Shown here in pieces: positions 32,285-41,525 of a stretch of 49,837 nt of DNA (position 1 is its first letter; the number at the start of each line of letters is the position of its first letter). The notes below the pieces were generated by a model. The model had not been told where the DNA came from, did not search any database, and worked only from the letters and a program-made list of their open reading frames with translations. The stretch lies in NCBI RefSeq assembly GCF_011516735.1, contig NZ_WOSX01000025.1:1-49837 (forward strand), read 5' to 3'. Position numbers and translations under genes: made by a program. Source of the DNA: Acetobacter fallax. GTDB lineage: Bacteria > Pseudomonadota > Alphaproteobacteria > Acetobacterales > Acetobacteraceae.

Positions 32285-32653
32285 ATGATCCATCCCGAGA
32301 CCAACCTTGAGGTCGCCGATAATTCAGGCGCCCGTCAGGTGCAGTGCATTAAGGTGCTGGGCGGTTCCAAGCGGAAGTCTGCCTCGGTCGGCGACGTGAT
32401 CGTCGTTTCCGTTAAGGAAGCGATTCCCCGTGGAAAGGTGAAGAAAGGTGACGTCCATCAGGCCGTTATCGTTCGTACCTCTTACCCGGTGCGTCGTGCC
32501 GACGGCAGTGCGATCCGTTTTGACCGGAACGCCGCTGTTCTGATCAACAAACAGCAGGAGCCGATTGGCACCCGCATTTTTGGCCCGGTGGTCCGTGAAC
32601 TGCGTTCGCGCAAGTTCATGAAAATCATCTCGCTGGCGCCGGAGGTGCTGTAA
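32285..32653 (+). CDS. rplN: 50S ribosomal protein L14
   Basis: A 122-residue L14 at the subunit interface. [20 protein letters not shown] has His in place of the more common Gln at position 3 (MIQ/MIH). [13 protein letters not shown] near the end is conserved. Its last base is the first base of the rplX ATG. Confidence 0.98.
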   Translation: MIHPETNLEVADNSGARQVQCIKVLGGSKRKSASVGDVIVVSVKEAIPRGKVKKGDVHQAVIVRTSYPVRRADGSAIRFDRNAAVLINKQQEPIGTRIFGPVVRELRSRKFMKIISLAPEVL

Positions 32654-32973
32654 TGGCTGCTCGCATCAAAAAAGGCGATACTGTCGTCGTCATCACCGGA
32701 TCCTCAAAGGGAACCCGTGGTGAGGTTCTCACCGTGATTCCTGCGGCTAATAAGGCCGTAGTGCGTGGTGTGGCGATCGCGAAGCGGCACAAGAAGCCGA
32801 CACGCATGGGTGAAGATGGTGGAATCATCGCGCGCGAAGCGCCGGTGCATCTGTCTAATCTTGCGCTGATCGACCCCAAAAGCGATAAGCCGACAAAGGT
32901 TGGTTTTCGCGTGCTTGATGATGGTCGCAAAGTCCGTGTGGCGAAGGCCACGGGCGAAGTGATTGAAGGCTGA
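32653..32973 (+). CDS. rplX: 50S ribosomal protein L24
   Basis: A 106-residue L24, an assembly initiator with a KOW motif ([21 protein letters not shown]). The C-terminal [21 protein letters not shown] is typical. It overlaps rplN by one base. Confidence 0.98.
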   Translation: MAARIKKGDTVVVITGSSKGTRGEVLTVIPAANKAVVRGVAIAKRHKKPTRMGEDGGIIAREAPVHLSNLALIDPKSDKPTKVGFRVLDDGRKVRVAKATGEVIEG

Positions 32974-32983
32974 GGGGCTGATA

Positions 32984-33553
32984 ATGTCGGATAATACAAA
33001 CGCAGGCACAGCGCCTCGCCTTAAGCATCTGTATCGTGCTGAGCTTGCAGGTAAGTTGCGTGAGCAGTTTGGCTATAAGAATGTCATGCAGGTTCCCCGT
33101 CTTGAGAAAATTGTTCTCAACATGGGGGTCGGTGAAGCGGCTGGCGATCAGAAAAAGCTTGATGCTGCTCTGAATGATATGATGCTGATCGCAGGTCAGC
33201 GTCCTGTCAAAACTGTCGCTAAAAAGGCTATCGCAGGTTTCAAGATCCGTGAAGGTCTACCGATCGGCTGTAAGGTGACGCTGCGGAGCGCCAGGATGTT
33301 CGAGTTTCTCGACCGTCTTGTGACGATTGCGATGCCGCGTATCCGTGATTTCCGTGGTCTTCCCGCGAACAAGGGCTTTGATGGGCGTGGCAACTTTGCC
33401 ATGGGTCTTAAGGAGCAGATCATTTTTCCTGAGATCGAATACGACAAAGTCGATCAGGTTCGTGGTATGGACATCATCTTCGTGACAACCGCGAAGACCG
33501 ATGCGGAAGCTAAGGCGCTCCTGAAAGCGTTCGATCTGCCCTTTATCGGGTAA
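32984..33553 (+). CDS. rplE: 50S ribosomal protein L5
   Basis: A 189-residue L5 that binds 5S rRNA and the P-site t[19 protein letters not shown] and RIRDFRGL...[20 protein letters not shown] are conserved. I start at ATG 32984; the earlier in-frame ATG overlaps rplX. It is followed by the longest spacer of this part of the cluster (147 bp). Confidence 0.98.
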   Translation: MSDNTNAGTAPRLKHLYRAELAGKLREQFGYKNVMQVPRLEKIVLNMGVGEAAGDQKKLDAALNDMMLIAGQRPVKTVAKKAIAGFKIREGLPIGCKVTLRSARMFEFLDRLVTIAMPRIRDFRGLPANKGFDGRGNFAMGLKEQIIFPEIEYDKVDQVRGMDIIFVTTAKTDAEAKALLKAFDLPFIG

Positions 33554-33575
33554 GCATCACGCGGCTATTCGTTCT

Positions 33576-33598
33576 CTGTGGTCATTGTGCTACCACAG
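33576..33598 (+). promoter_or_regulatory. Hairpin in the rplE-rpsN spacer
   Basis: CTGTGGT (33576-33582) pairs with ACCACAG (33592-33598) with a 9-base loop, 22 bp after rplE. There is no T-run. It may be an mRNA-processing site or part of a ribosomal-protein binding site; the 147-bp spacer is unusually long for this cluster. Confidence 0.35.
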
Positions 33599-33700
33599 GG
33601 TATTGTTATGTTTCAGCGTCCCGGTCGATATGGGATGCGAAGCTAAAGGTTTTGGAAAACCGCTGGAATGGTCCGGCAGGTTCCGGAGGGTAAATCAGGC

Positions 33701-34006
33701 ATGGCCAAGATTTCCGCCGTCAATCGTAACGCTAATCGTGCGCGTATGGCGCAGCGCGATAAGGCGAAACGTATGGCGCTTAAGAATATCGTGATGGATC
33801 GCTCGCTGCCGATGGAAGATCGGTTCGACGCATCCCTGAAGCTGGCGGAGCTCCCGCGCAACGGTTCGCGCGTTCGCGTTCGTTTGCGTTGTGAACTTAC
33901 AGGGCGGTCTCGCGGCAACTACCGCAAGTTCAAACTGTGTCGTATTGCGCTTCGTGATCTGGCCTCGAATGGTCATATCCCGGGTGTCGTGAAGGCGAGC
34001 TGGTAA
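33701..34006 (+). CDS. rpsN: 30S ribosomal protein S14
   Basis: A 101-residue zinc-free (C-minus) S14 of the 30S head: the CxxC pairs of the zinc form are absent and only a single C occurs in [21 protein letters not shown]. The start at 33701 follows GGAGG and gives [10 protein letters not shown], the family N-terminus. Confidence 0.97.
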   Translation: MAKISAVNRNANRARMAQRDKAKRMALKNIVMDRSLPMEDRFDASLKLAELPRNGSRVRVRLRCELTGRSRGNYRKFKLCRIALRDLASNGHIPGVVKASW

Positions 34007-34015
34007 GGGCGGGCG

Positions 34016-34414
34016 ATGTCACTTTCTGATCCATTGGGTGATATGCTCACCCGTATCCGGAATGCACAGCGCGCGCGTCATGCCGCCTGTGTTGCTCCGG
34101 CCTCCAGGCTCCGTGCCAGCGTGCTCGAAGCTCTGAAGCGTGAAGGTTATATCCGCGGCTTCTCCGTTGAGGAGATTCGTAAGGGTATTTCCCAGATCCG
34201 CATCGAGCTGAAATACACGGATGGTGATCCGGTTATTAAGGAAATCCATCGTGTTTCCCGTCCGGGTCGCCGGGTTTATTCGAAGATTAAGGAACTGCCA
34301 CGGGTTTATGCCGGGCTGGGTGTTTCCATCCTGTCCACCCCGAGAGGTGTTCTTTCTGACGCAGAAGCGCGCGCTGCCAATGTTGGTGGCGAAGTGCTCT
34401 GCCGCGTCTTCTGA
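34016..34414 (+). CDS. rpsH: 30S ribosomal protein S8
   Basis: A 132-residue S8, a primary 16S-binding protein and, in E. coli, translational repressor of the spc operon. SDPLGDMLTRIRNAQRA and STPRGVLSDAEARAANVGGEVLCRVF are conserved. Confidence 0.98.
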   Translation: MSLSDPLGDMLTRIRNAQRARHAACVAPASRLRASVLEALKREGYIRGFSVEEIRKGISQIRIELKYTDGDPVIKEIHRVSRPGRRVYSKIKELPRVYAGLGVSILSTPRGVLSDAEARAANVGGEVLCRVF

Positions 34415-34424
34415 GGAGGGATAA

Positions 34425-34958
34425 ATGTCGCGTGTAGGCAAATATCCCGTTGAGGTTCCGTCCGGCGTCACTGTTTCGATCGTCGATGGCATTCTCACGG
34501 CAAAGGGTAAGCTTGGCGAGCTGAAGCTTCCCCTGTCTTCGCATGTCGAGACGACCATTGATGATGGTAAAGTCTCGGTTAAGCCTCTCGGCACTGTTTC
34601 GCAGGCCCGGATGATGTGGGGTACCACACGTTCGCTGGTTGCATCCATGGTGAAAGGTGTTTCCGAGGGGTACTCGAAAACGCTGGAAATCAACGGAACA
34701 GGTTACCGTGCGGCAGTGCAGGGTTCGAACCTGGTGATGAACCTCGGTTATTCGCATGATGTGGTCTATCCGATTCCGCAGGGAATCAAGATTACAACGC
34801 CGCGGCCGACTGCTGTGGTTGTCGAAGGGATTGACAAGCAGCGTGTCGGGCAGGTTGCGCTGGATATCCGGAGCTTCCGGAAGCCTGAGCCTTATAAGGG
34901 TAAGGGCGTGCGTTATGAGACCGAGACCATTCGTCGCAAGGAAGGCAAGAAGAAGTAA
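34425..34958 (+). CDS. rplF: 50S ribosomal protein L6
   Basis: A 177-residue L6 near the sarcin-ricin loop. Two repeated domains; the C-terminal [30 protein letters not shown] motif is intact. SD GAGGGA precedes the ATG. Its stop overlaps the rplR start by one base. Confidence 0.98.
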   Translation: MSRVGKYPVEVPSGVTVSIVDGILTAKGKLGELKLPLSSHVETTIDDGKVSVKPLGTVSQARMMWGTTRSLVASMVKGVSEGYSKTLEINGTGYRAAVQGSNLVMNLGYSHDVVYPIPQGIKITTPRPTAVVVEGIDKQRVGQVALDIRSFRKPEPYKGKGVRYETETIRRKEGKKK

Positions 34959-35320
34959 TGAGCACGCAACAGGAATTGCGGGACCGGCGGAGCAAGCGCC
35001 TCCGGTTCCAGCTCCGCCGCAAGGCCGGCGGGCGTCCGCGCCTGTCGGTGTTCCGCTCAGGCAAGAATATCTATGCTCAGGTGATCGACGATGCCGGTGG
35101 TCGCACGCTGGCCTCCGCTTCATCGCTCGAGCAGGAATTCCAGTCTCAGGGCACGAAAGGCACGAACCGCGATGCTGCAAGCACGGTCGGAAAGCTGGTC
35201 GCGGAACGCGCGATCGCTGCCGGTGTGAAGCAGGTCGTGTTCGACCGCGGCGCTTATTTGTATCATGGGCGCGTTCAGGCGCTGGCGGAGGCTGCCCGCG
35301 AGGGCGGTCTCTCGTTCTGA
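34958..35320 (+). CDS. rplR: 50S ribosomal protein L18
   Basis: A 120-residue L18 that binds 5S rRNA. The basic N-terminus [21 protein letters not shown] and the C-terminal [24 protein letters not shown] are conserved. It overlaps rplF by one base. Confidence 0.98.
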   Translation: MSTQQELRDRRSKRLRFQLRRKAGGRPRLSVFRSGKNIYAQVIDDAGGRTLASASSLEQEFQSQGTKGTNRDAASTVGKLVAERAIAAGVKQVVFDRGAYLYHGRVQALAEAAREGGLSF

Positions 35321-35333
35321 GGGAGGTCACGTA

Positions 35334-35906
35334 ATGGCACGTGAACCGAGAGAAGGCGGCAGAGGCCGTGAGCGCGATCGCGACCGTGAGGGCGATGATC
35401 TGATCGACAAACTGGTTACCATTAATCGCGTTGCGAAAGTGGTAAAGGGTGGACGTCGGTTTGCTTTCGCAGCGCTGGTTGTGGTTGGTGACCAGAAAGG
35501 TCGTGTCGGATACGGAGCAGGCAAGGCCCGTGAAGTTCCGGAAGCGATCCGTAAGGCGACAGAGCGCGCGAAGCGCGGTATGATCCGTGTTCCGATGAAA
35601 GAGGGTCGTACTCTTCATCATGATGTTGCCGGGCATTTCGGTGCCGGTAAGGTGGTTCTGCGTTCGGCTGATGCCGGAACCGGGATTATCGCAGGCGGCC
35701 CGATGCGCGCGGTGTTCGAGACCCTGGGCATCAATGATGTCGTGGCGAAGTCACTGGGGACCCGTAACCCGCATAACATGGTGAAAGCAACGTTTGCTGC
35801 TCTTGAGCGTTGCGCCAGCCCACGTTCCGTGGCCAGTCGCCGCGGAAAGAAAGTGGCCGACATCCTGGGTAAGCGCGAGCATGTAGCGGAGGGTGCTGAT
35901 GTCTGA
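35334..35906 (+). CDS. rpsE: 30S ribosomal protein S5
   Basis: A 190-residue S5 at the decoding site. The spectinomycin-sensitive loop region [18 protein letters not shown] and [13 protein letters not shown] are wild type in appearance. I start at ATG 35334, 13 bp after rplR, since the longer frame overlaps rplR. The N-terminus is an unusual charged RE/RD-rich stretch ([17 protein letters not shown]). Confidence 0.97.
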   Translation: MAREPREGGRGRERDRDREGDDLIDKLVTINRVAKVVKGGRRFAFAALVVVGDQKGRVGYGAGKAREVPEAIRKATERAKRGMIRVPMKEGRTLHHDVAGHFGAGKVVLRSADAGTGIIAGGPMRAVFETLGINDVVAKSLGTRNPHNMVKATFAALERCASPRSVASRRGKKVADILGKREHVAEGADV

Positions 35907-36090
35907 AGCAAAGACAACAACCGTCCGCGTGACCCAGACTGCGTCCGGCAACGGACGCAAGCCGGGTCAGCAGGCAACGCTGATCGGGCTTGGCCTGAAC
36001 AAGATCGGTCGTACGCGCGAACTGCAGGATACGCCTTCGGTGCGTGGTATGCTGCGGAAAGTGGCCCACCTGATTAAGGTGGAGGATTGA
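35899..36090 (+). CDS. rpmD: 50S ribosomal protein L30
   Basis: A 63-residue L30. [20 protein letters not shown] and [22 protein letters not shown] are the conserved segments. ATG 35899 overlaps the rpsE stop by eight bases. The N-terminus has a few residues more than E. coli L30. Confidence 0.96.
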   Translation: MSEAKTTTVRVTQTASGNGRKPGQQATLIGLGLNKIGRTRELQDTPSVRGMLRKVAHLIKVED

Positions 36091-36091
36091 A

Positions 36092-36586
36092 ATGAACCTC
36101 AATGAACTGCGCGATAACGAGGGTTCCCGTTATCGCAAAAAGCGCCTTGGTCGTGGCATTGGTTCCGGCAAAGGCAAGACGTCCGGCAGGGGTGTTAAAG
36201 GTCAGAAAGCACGTGAAGGTGTTTCTCTGAACGGCTTCGAAGGTGGTCAGCTTCCTCTCTACCGGCGCATGCCGAAGCGTGGATTCAAGAACATCTTCCG
36301 CAAAGTCTATGCTCCGGTAAATCTTGGCGCGGTCGATAAGGCCATCGCTGATGGTAAGCTTGATGCTTCTGCTCTGGTAACCGAGGAGGTTCTTCGCAAG
36401 GCGGGTCTCGTCGGTACCGGAAAAGTCGCCGGTATTCGTCTTCTGGCTCGCGGAGAGATTTCGCGCGCTATCAATGTCGAGGTTGCCGGAGCTTCTGCTT
36501 CCGCAATCGCCGCTGTTGAAAAGGCTGGTGGATCGGTGAAGACCACAGTTGCGCCAAAGCAGGCAGGCGAAGCTGCGGCATCGTGA
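36092..36586 (+). CDS. rplO: 50S ribosomal protein L15
   Basis: A 164-residue L15. The start [22 protein letters not shown] with the glycine-rich [16 protein letters not shown] is typical, as is [18 protein letters not shown]. It starts one base after rpmD. A 125-bp spacer with a hairpin follows before secY. Confidence 0.98.
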   Translation: MNLNELRDNEGSRYRKKRLGRGIGSGKGKTSGRGVKGQKAREGVSLNGFEGGQLPLYRRMPKRGFKNIFRKVYAPVNLGAVDKAIADGKLDASALVTEEVLRKAGLVGTGKVAGIRLLARGEISRAINVEVAGASASAIAAVEKAGGSVKTTVAPKQAGEAAAS

Positions 36587-36661
36587 CATAAAGGAGTGGC
36601 GCCGCGTGAGAGCGTGGTGCCACATATCCTCTCCGGCTTTGCAGACCCTGGCGTCTGCCAT

Positions 36662-36694
36662 AACAGCGTCCCGCTTTGCGGCGGCGCTGTTTTT
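36662..36694 (+). terminator. Terminator-like hairpin between rplO and secY
   Basis: AACAGCG (36662-36668) and CGCTGTT (36685-36691) pair, with an inner CCGC/GCGG helix, and run into five T (36690-36694), 18 bases before the secY ATG. It could attenuate secY relative to the ribosomal genes. Confidence 0.45.
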
Positions 36695-36711
36695 CGTGAA
36701 AGGACAGACGT

Positions 36712-38073
36712 ATGGCCTCGGCGGCTGAACAGCTTGCAGCCAGTTTTAACTTCAGCTCGTTCCAGAAAGCGACCGAGCTCAAAAAGCGGATCTGGTTTAC
36801 GCTTGGTGCCCTGATTGTCTATCGGCTCGGAACCTACATTCCGGTTCCCGGCATTGATGCGACAGTGATGGGACAGTTGCTCGCAAAGCACCAGGGCGGT
36901 ATTCTGGGGATGTTTGACATGTTCTCGGGTGGTGCGCTCGGGCGTATGACCGTTTTTGCCCTGAACATCATGCCTTACATTTCAGCATCGATCATCGTTC
37001 AGCTGATGTCGACGGCTCTTCCTTCTCTTGAATCGCTTAAGAAAGAAGGTGAGCAGGGGCGCAAGCGTCTCAATCAGTACACGCGTTATCTCACGGTCGC
37101 CATTGCGTTTTTCCAGGCCTACGGTATCGCTGTCGGACTGGAACGGATGAGTTCCGATGCGGGCTCGGCTGTTGTGAGTCCAGGTATGTTCTTCATCGTC
37201 TCGTGCGTGTTCACTCTTGTGGGCGGTACGATGTTTCTGATGTGGCTTGGTGAGCAGATCACGTCCCGCGGTGTCGGTAACGGCATTTCGCTGATCATCT
37301 TTGCCGGTATTGTCGCGAATCTCCCGCATGCGCTGGAGACTCTCTTTCAGCTTGGTTACACCGGCGCATTGTCACCGATTTTTGTGCTGATTTTCCTTGT
37401 GCTGGCCGCGATCACAATCACGTTTATCGTGTTCATGGAGCAGGCCCAGCGTCGTGTGGTCATCCAGTATCCCAAGCGTCAGATGGGCAACCGTATGTTT
37501 GGCGGTGAGTCGACGCACATGCCGCTGAAGGTGAACACGGCCGGTGTTATCCCGCCGATTTTCGCATCGTCTGTGCTTCTGGTTCCGGTCACGATATCAG
37601 GCTTCATGAGCGGGAAGGGGATGCCGGGATGGCTGTCGTTCCTCGGGCAGCAGCTTGGTCAGGGGCAGCCGCTCTACATGCTGATGTATGCGGCGATGAT
37701 CATGTTCTTCTCGTATTTTTATGCTGCCGTGACATTCAATCCGGATGAGACTGCAGACAATCTGCGTAAACAGAGCGGGTTCATTCCCGGAATCAAGCCC
37801 GGGGCTGCGACCTCCACTTATTTCGACCGGATTCTGACCAGACTGACGACGATTGGTGCGCTCTATCTTGTGGTTGTCTGTCTCCTGCCCCAGATCCTGA
37901 TCAGCCGCTATAATGTGCCGTTTTACTTCGGTGGCACGAGCCTGATCATCATTGTGTCCGTGACGATCGATACGGTCACCCAGATTCAGTCTCATCTGGT
38001 GGCACATCAGTATCAGGGTCTGATCCAGCGTAGCCGACGCGGTGGAATGAATCGAAGGATCATGCGCAAATGA
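36712..38073 (+). CDS. secY: Preprotein translocase subunit SecY
   Basis: A 453-residue channel subunit of the Sec translocon with ten expected transmembrane helices. Seen: ELKKRIWFTLGALIVYRLGTYIPVPGI at the start, the plug/TM2 region GRMTVFALNIMPYISASIIVQL, and the cytoplasmic loop QRRVVIQYPKRQMGNRMFGG. AAAGGA precedes the ATG. The adk ATG overlaps its stop by four bases. SecE is not in this window. Confidence 0.98.
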   Translation: MASAAEQLAASFNFSSFQKATELKKRIWFTLGALIVYRLGTYIPVPGIDATVMGQLLAKHQGGILGMFDMFSGGALGRMTVFALNIMPYISASIIVQLMSTALPSLESLKKEGEQGRKRLNQYTRYLTVAIAFFQAYGIAVGLERMSSDAGSAVVSPGMFFIVSCVFTLVGGTMFLMWLGEQITSRGVGNGISLIIFAGIVANLPHALETLFQLGYTGALSPIFVLIFLVLAAITITFIVFMEQAQRRVVIQYPKRQMGNRMFGGESTHMPLKVNTAGVIPPIFASSVLLVPVTISGFMSGKGMPGWLSFLGQQLGQGQPLYMLMYAAMIMFFSYFYAAVTFNPDETADNLRKQSGFIPGIKPGAATSTYFDRILTRLTTIGALYLVVVCLLPQILISRYNVPFYFGGTSLIIIVSVTIDTVTQIQSHLVAHQYQGLIQRSRRGGMNRRIMRK

Positions 38074-38738
38074 ACATTATCTTTCTGGGTCCTCCGGGCG
38101 CGGGAAAGGGAACGCAGTCCAAGCGCCTTGAGGCCCGGTACGGGATCGCTCAGATCTCGACCGGCGACATGCTGCGGGCTGAAGTCAAAGCCGGATCTGA
38201 TATCGGTCGTGAGGCAAAGACGCTTATGGATGCCGGCAAGCTTGTGCCGGACTCCATGATCGTGAGTATGCTTGAGAGCCGTATTCAGCAGCCGGATTGC
38301 GCGAAAGGGTTCATCCTCGATGGCTTCCCGCGCACAGTGGGGCAGGCTGAGGCTCTGGATGAGGTGCTGGTCCGCCTGAAGAGCCAGATCGACGTGGTAC
38401 TCGTGCTGCAGGTGGATGAGGATGCGCTGGCGGATCGAATCGCCGGTCGCTTCTCCTGCGCGAAATGCGGCGCGAGCTATAATGACCTGTCAAAACCAAC
38501 AGAACTGCCTGGCAGGTGTGATGTGTGTGGCTCGCATGATTTTGTGCGGCGGGCTGATGACAACCGTGAGACCGTTACATCGCGGCTCGCCTCCTATCGT
38601 AAGGAGACGATGCCTCTGCTGCCTTATTACGAAAAAAAGGTAATGGTCGCGTTCGTTGATGGGATGGCGCCGATCGAAGCGGTGAGTGCTCAGATTGATA
38701 CAATCATGCAGGAGGTCGAACTGATCACGAAAAAGTGA
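38070..38738 (+). CDS. adk: Adenylate kinase
   Basis: A 222-residue long-form adenylate kinase (AMP + ATP to 2 ADP). GPPGAGKGT (7-15) is the P-loop; the LID has four cysteines, C130, C133, C150 and C153, forming a structural zinc site as in many alphaproteobacteria and Gram-positives. The gene overlaps secY by four bases. Its last codons and stop form one arm of an intrinsic terminator, so the coding end is constrained by the hairpin. Confidence 0.97.
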   Translation: MNIIFLGPPGAGKGTQSKRLEARYGIAQISTGDMLRAEVKAGSDIGREAKTLMDAGKLVPDSMIVSMLESRIQQPDCAKGFILDGFPRTVGQAEALDEVLVRLKSQIDVVLVLQVDEDALADRIAGRFSCAKCGASYNDLSKPTELPGRCDVCGSHDFVRRADDNRETVTSRLASYRKETMPLLPYYEKKVMVAFVDGMAPIEAVSAQIDTIMQEVELITKK

Positions 38739-38747
38739 TCAGTTTTT
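38719..38747 (+). terminator. Intrinsic terminator overlapping the adk stop codon
   Basis: AACTGATCAC (38719-38728) pairs perfectly with GTGATCAGTT (38735-38744) around a GAAAAA loop; T43-T47 follow. The TGA stop of adk lies in the right arm, at 38736-38738. It closes the rpsL-to-adk block. Confidence 0.8.
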
Positions 38748-38748
38748 A

Positions 38749-38776
38749 TTGACTCTCGGATGCCGGTCGGTCTATT
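38749..38776 (+). promoter_or_regulatory. Promoter of the rpsM-rpsK-rpoA-rplQ operon
   Basis: TTGACT (38749-38754), 16 bp, TCTATT (38771-38776). The -35 begins two bases after the T-run of the adk terminator. It gives a leader of about 100 nt before rpsM, which could hold an S4-type or other autoregulatory site. Confidence 0.55.
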
Positions 38777-38881
38777 GCGCGCGCTCTGGACCGTGCGGTC
38801 GCTCATTGCGGCTCTGCAATGGCAAGATTCTTTTTATCATCGCTCGGGCGCGCAGCCGGGCGGAGACCAGGAGTGTGTAGC

Positions 38882-39259
38882 GTGGCGCGTATTGCCGGCG
38901 TTAATATCCCGACTAACAAGCGGGTCGTAATCGGACTTCAGTATATCTACGGAATTGGTGAAACCAAGGCTAAGCAGATCTGCAAGGCTCTTGAACTTCC
39001 TGATGCCAAACGGGTGAATCAGCTGAGTGACGACGAGATCGCGAAACTCCGCGAGACCATCGACAATGATTATCGCGTCGAGGGTGATCTCCGTCGAGAG
39101 ACCGCAATGAACATCAAGCGTCTGATGGATCTCGGTTGTTACCGTGGTCTTCGTCATCGCCGTGGCCTGCCTGTGCATGGTCAGCGTACCCACACGAACG
39201 CCCGCACCCGTAAGGGTAAGGCCGTGGCGATCGCCGGTAAGAAGAAAGTTACACGCTAA
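38882..39259 (+). CDS. rpsM: 30S ribosomal protein S13
   Basis: A 125-residue S13 of the 30S head. [19 protein letters not shown] and [21 protein letters not shown] are conserved. I start at GTG 38882, preceded by AGGAG, which gives the family N-terminus; an in-frame ATG 63 bases upstream adds an unconserved [19 protein letters not shown] leader. S13 is followed by rpsK after a 117-bp spacer with a hairpin. Confidence 0.95.
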   Translation: MARIAGVNIPTNKRVVIGLQYIYGIGETKAKQICKALELPDAKRVNQLSDDEIAKLRETIDNDYRVEGDLRRETAMNIKRLMDLGCYRGLRHRRGLPVHGQRTHTNARTRKGKAVAIAGKKKVTR

Positions 39260-39297
39260 GCTGTCGTCTGCTTCGCAGGCGATATTGGAATTTCCTG

Positions 39298-39325
39298 CGT
39301 CCCTGCGGCTCCGGTTGCAGGGACG
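39298..39325 (+). promoter_or_regulatory. Hairpin between rpsM and rpsK
   Basis: CGTCCCTGC (39298-39306) and GCAGGGACG (39317-39325) form a perfect 9-bp stem with a 10-base loop. The following TTCTGTC is not a real T-run, so processing or mRNA stabilisation is more likely than termination. Confidence 0.4.
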
Positions 39326-39376
39326 TTCTGTCGGGCATCATTCCGTCAGAGAAGTTAAAGAACAGGGCTATCAGAT

Positions 39377-39769
39377 ATGGGCAAGGCCGCCACACCGCGT
39401 ATCCGGAAAAAAGAGCGCAAGAACATTATTTCGGGCGTGGCGCATGTGCTGTCCACGTTCAACAACACAATGATCACCATCTCGGACGCGCAGGGTAATG
39501 CTATTGCCTGGTCGTCAGCCGGTGCTCAGGGCTTCAAGGGGTCACGTAAGTCGACACCTTATGCAGCTCAGGTTGCTGCCGAGGATGCTGGTCGCAAGGC
39601 ACGCGAGCACGGTATGGAGACGCTGGACATCGAGGTTTCGGGTCCTGGTTCAGGACGTGAGAGCGCGCTGCGTGCGTTGCAGGCTGTCGGTTTTCAGATC
39701 GCTTCGATTCGTGACCTGACGCCGGTCCCGCATAACGGCTGCCGTCCGCGGAAGCGCCGCCGCGTCTGA
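39377..39769 (+). CDS. rpsK: 30S ribosomal protein S11
   Basis: A 130-residue S11 of the platform. [22 protein letters not shown] and the C-terminal [15 protein letters not shown] are conserved. Its N-terminus [10 protein letters not shown] is basic. S4 (rpsD) is not present in this operon, as is common in alphaproteobacteria. Confidence 0.98.
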   Translation: MGKAATPRIRKKERKNIISGVAHVLSTFNNTMITISDAQGNAIAWSSAGAQGFKGSRKSTPYAAQVAAEDAGRKAREHGMETLDIEVSGPGSGRESALRALQAVGFQIASIRDLTPVPHNGCRPRKRRRV

Positions 39770-39777
39770 TTCCGGTT

Positions 39778-39887
39778 CGGGCGGCGGCGAATGAATGGCT
39801 GGCCGCCCGCATCGCTATCACACTCTGAATGAACCTGCCCCGGCCATGTTCGGGGTTGTCCGCCGTCTCGTTACGGCGTCCTTTTTT
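39778..39887 (+). promoter_or_regulatory. Structured spacer before rpoA
   Basis: The spacer has CGGGCGGC (39778-39785) paired with GCCGCCCG (39802-39809), and further down CGCCGT (39861-39866) with ACGGCG (39873-39878), followed by TCCTTTTTT (39879-39887). The second is a weak terminator shape 14 bp before the rpoA start and could attenuate rpoA-rplQ. Confidence 0.4.
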
Positions 39888-39901
39888 GAAAGGCCGACAC
39901 C

Positions 39902-40921
39902 TTGGTGCTCCAGAAAAACTGGCAATCCCTGATCAAGCCGGAGAAGCTGGAATTCGAGCCCGGAACCGTCCCGTCGCGGATTGCGACGGTGGTCGCGGAG
40001 CCGCTCGAGCGCGGCTTTGGCTTGACGCTCGGTAATGCGCTGCGTCGCATTCTGCTTTCTTCTTTGCAGGGCGCAGCCATCACCGCCATCCAGATCGACG
40101 GTGTGCTGCACGAATTCTCCTCGGTGCCGGGTGTGCGTGAAGACGTCACCGATATCGTGCTGAACATCAAGCAGCTTGCACTGAACATGCACGGCGAAGG
40201 CCCGAAGCGCATGATGCTCACGGCCACCGGCCCTGGTGAAGTGCGCGCTGGTCAGATTCAGGCCGGACACGGCGTCGAGATCATGAACCCTGATCTCGTG
40301 ATCTGCACGCTTGATGACGGCGTGAAGCTTGGTATGGAATTCACGGTCAATATCGGTAAGGGCTATGTTCCGGCCGCCGCAAACCGTCCGGAAGACGCGC
40401 CGATCGGGCTTATCCCCATCGATGCGATTTATTCGCCGGTGAAGCGCGTGTCTTACAAAGTCGAACCGACCCGCGTTGGGCAGGTCACCGATTATGACCG
40501 CCTGCTTCTGACGGTGGAGACGAATGGCTCCGTCACTCCGGAAGATGCTGTCGCTCTTGCAGCCCGGATCCTTCAGGATCAGCTGCAGCTGTTCATCAAT
40601 TTCGATGAGCCGCGTCCGGTTGTGCCCGCCGAGCCGGAAGACGATCTGCCGTTCAACCGCAATCTTCTGCGGAAAGTGGACGAGCTGGAGCTTTCGGTGC
40701 GTTCGGCAAACTGCCTGAAGAACGACAACATCATCTACATCGGTGATCTGGTTCAGAAGACAGAGCAGGAAATGCTGCGCACGCCGAACTTTGGCCGGAA
40801 GTCGCTGAACGAAATCAAGGAAGTCCTCACCACTATGGGACTTTCGCTTGGAATGAATGTTCCGGCGTGGCCGCCGGAGAATATCGAGGATCTTGCGAAG
40901 CGGCTCGACGAGCCCTTCTGA
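39902..40921 (+). CDS. rpoA: DNA-directed RNA polymerase subunit alpha
   Basis: A 339-residue alpha subunit. The N-terminal assembly domain has [18 protein letters not shown]; the C-terminal DNA/activator-binding domain has [23 protein letters not shown]. The start is non-ATG: TTG at 39902 fits best, with AAAGG 8 bases upstream; the GTG next to it is also possible. No ATG is available near the family N-terminus. Confidence 0.97.
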   Translation: MVLQKNWQSLIKPEKLEFEPGTVPSRIATVVAEPLERGFGLTLGNALRRILLSSLQGAAITAIQIDGVLHEFSSVPGVREDVTDIVLNIKQLALNMHGEGPKRMMLTATGPGEVRAGQIQAGHGVEIMNPDLVICTLDDGVKLGMEFTVNIGKGYVPAAANRPEDAPIGLIPIDAIYSPVKRVSYKVEPTRVGQVTDYDRLLLTVETNGSVTPEDAVALAARILQDQLQLFINFDEPRPVVPAEPEDDLPFNRNLLRKVDELELSVRSANCLKNDNIIYIGDLVQKTEQEMLRTPNFGRKSLNEIKEVLTTMGLSLGMNVPAWPPENIEDLAKRLDEPF

Positions 40922-40943
40922 TCCGCAACAAGGAGACTTAACA

Positions 40944-41369
40944 ATGCGTCACGGTGTTGCCGGTCGGAAGCTCGGCGTTACCTCTACCCATCGTGCGGCG
41001 ATGTTCCGCAATATGGCTGTTGCTCTCATCAAGCATGAGCAGATCACGACGACGTTGCCGAAGGCGAAAGAACTTCGTCCGGTCGTCGAGAAACTGATCA
41101 CACTTGGCAAGCGCGGTGATCTGCACGCGCGTCGTCAGGCTTATGCTCAGCTTCGTGACGATACAGTCGTCAGTAAGCTGTTCTCGGTCGTCGCCGAGCG
41201 CTACAAATCACGCACGGGCGGCTATGCCCGCGTGCTGCGGGCCGGCGTTCGTCATGGCGATGCTGCTGATATGGCGCTGATCGAACTGATCGATCGTGAC
41301 GTATCTGCAAAAGGTCAGGACAGCGGACCTCGTCCGGTTCATGAACCTCAGGATGATCTCGCCGCTTAA
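40944..41369 (+). CDS. rplQ: 50S ribosomal protein L17
   Basis: A 141-residue L17. [24 protein letters not shown] and [23 protein letters not shown] are conserved. The ATG at 40944 follows AAGGAG. It has a short polar tail beyond the E. coli end, as in other alphaproteobacteria. It closes the operon just before a strong terminator. Confidence 0.98.
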   Translation: MRHGVAGRKLGVTSTHRAAMFRNMAVALIKHEQITTTLPKAKELRPVVEKLITLGKRGDLHARRQAYAQLRDDTVVSKLFSVVAERYKSRTGGYARVLRAGVRHGDAADMALIELIDRDVSAKGQDSGPRPVHEPQDDLAA

Positions 41370-41385
41370 GTTTTGCGGAGTTGAG

Positions 41386-41419
41386 ACAAAAAAGCCGGCC
41401 TTTGGGCCGGCTTTTTTGT
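41386..41419 (+). terminator. Strong intrinsic terminator after rplQ
   Basis: A perfect 15-bp stem, ACAAAAAAGCCGGCC (41386-41400) with GGCCGGCTTTTTTGT (41405-41419), around TTTG. The A-run and T-run on both sides make it work in either direction. It ends the ribosomal block. Confidence 0.95.
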
Positions 41420-41434
41420 TTGTGTGGTGTGGAA

Positions 41435-41464
41435 TTGTCAAACTATCTCTGATCATTGTATATT
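41435..41464 (+). promoter_or_regulatory. Promoter of the ABC importer operon
   Basis: TTGTCA (41435-41440), 18 bp, TATATT (41459-41464), in an AT-rich stretch just after the rplQ terminator. The mRNA leader would be about 55 nt. Confidence 0.55.
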
Positions 41465-41525
41465 GGCTTCAGTGGGTGTGCTATCACTATGCTCATTCGT
41501 ATTAAATAATGCTGGGCGACCGTCG

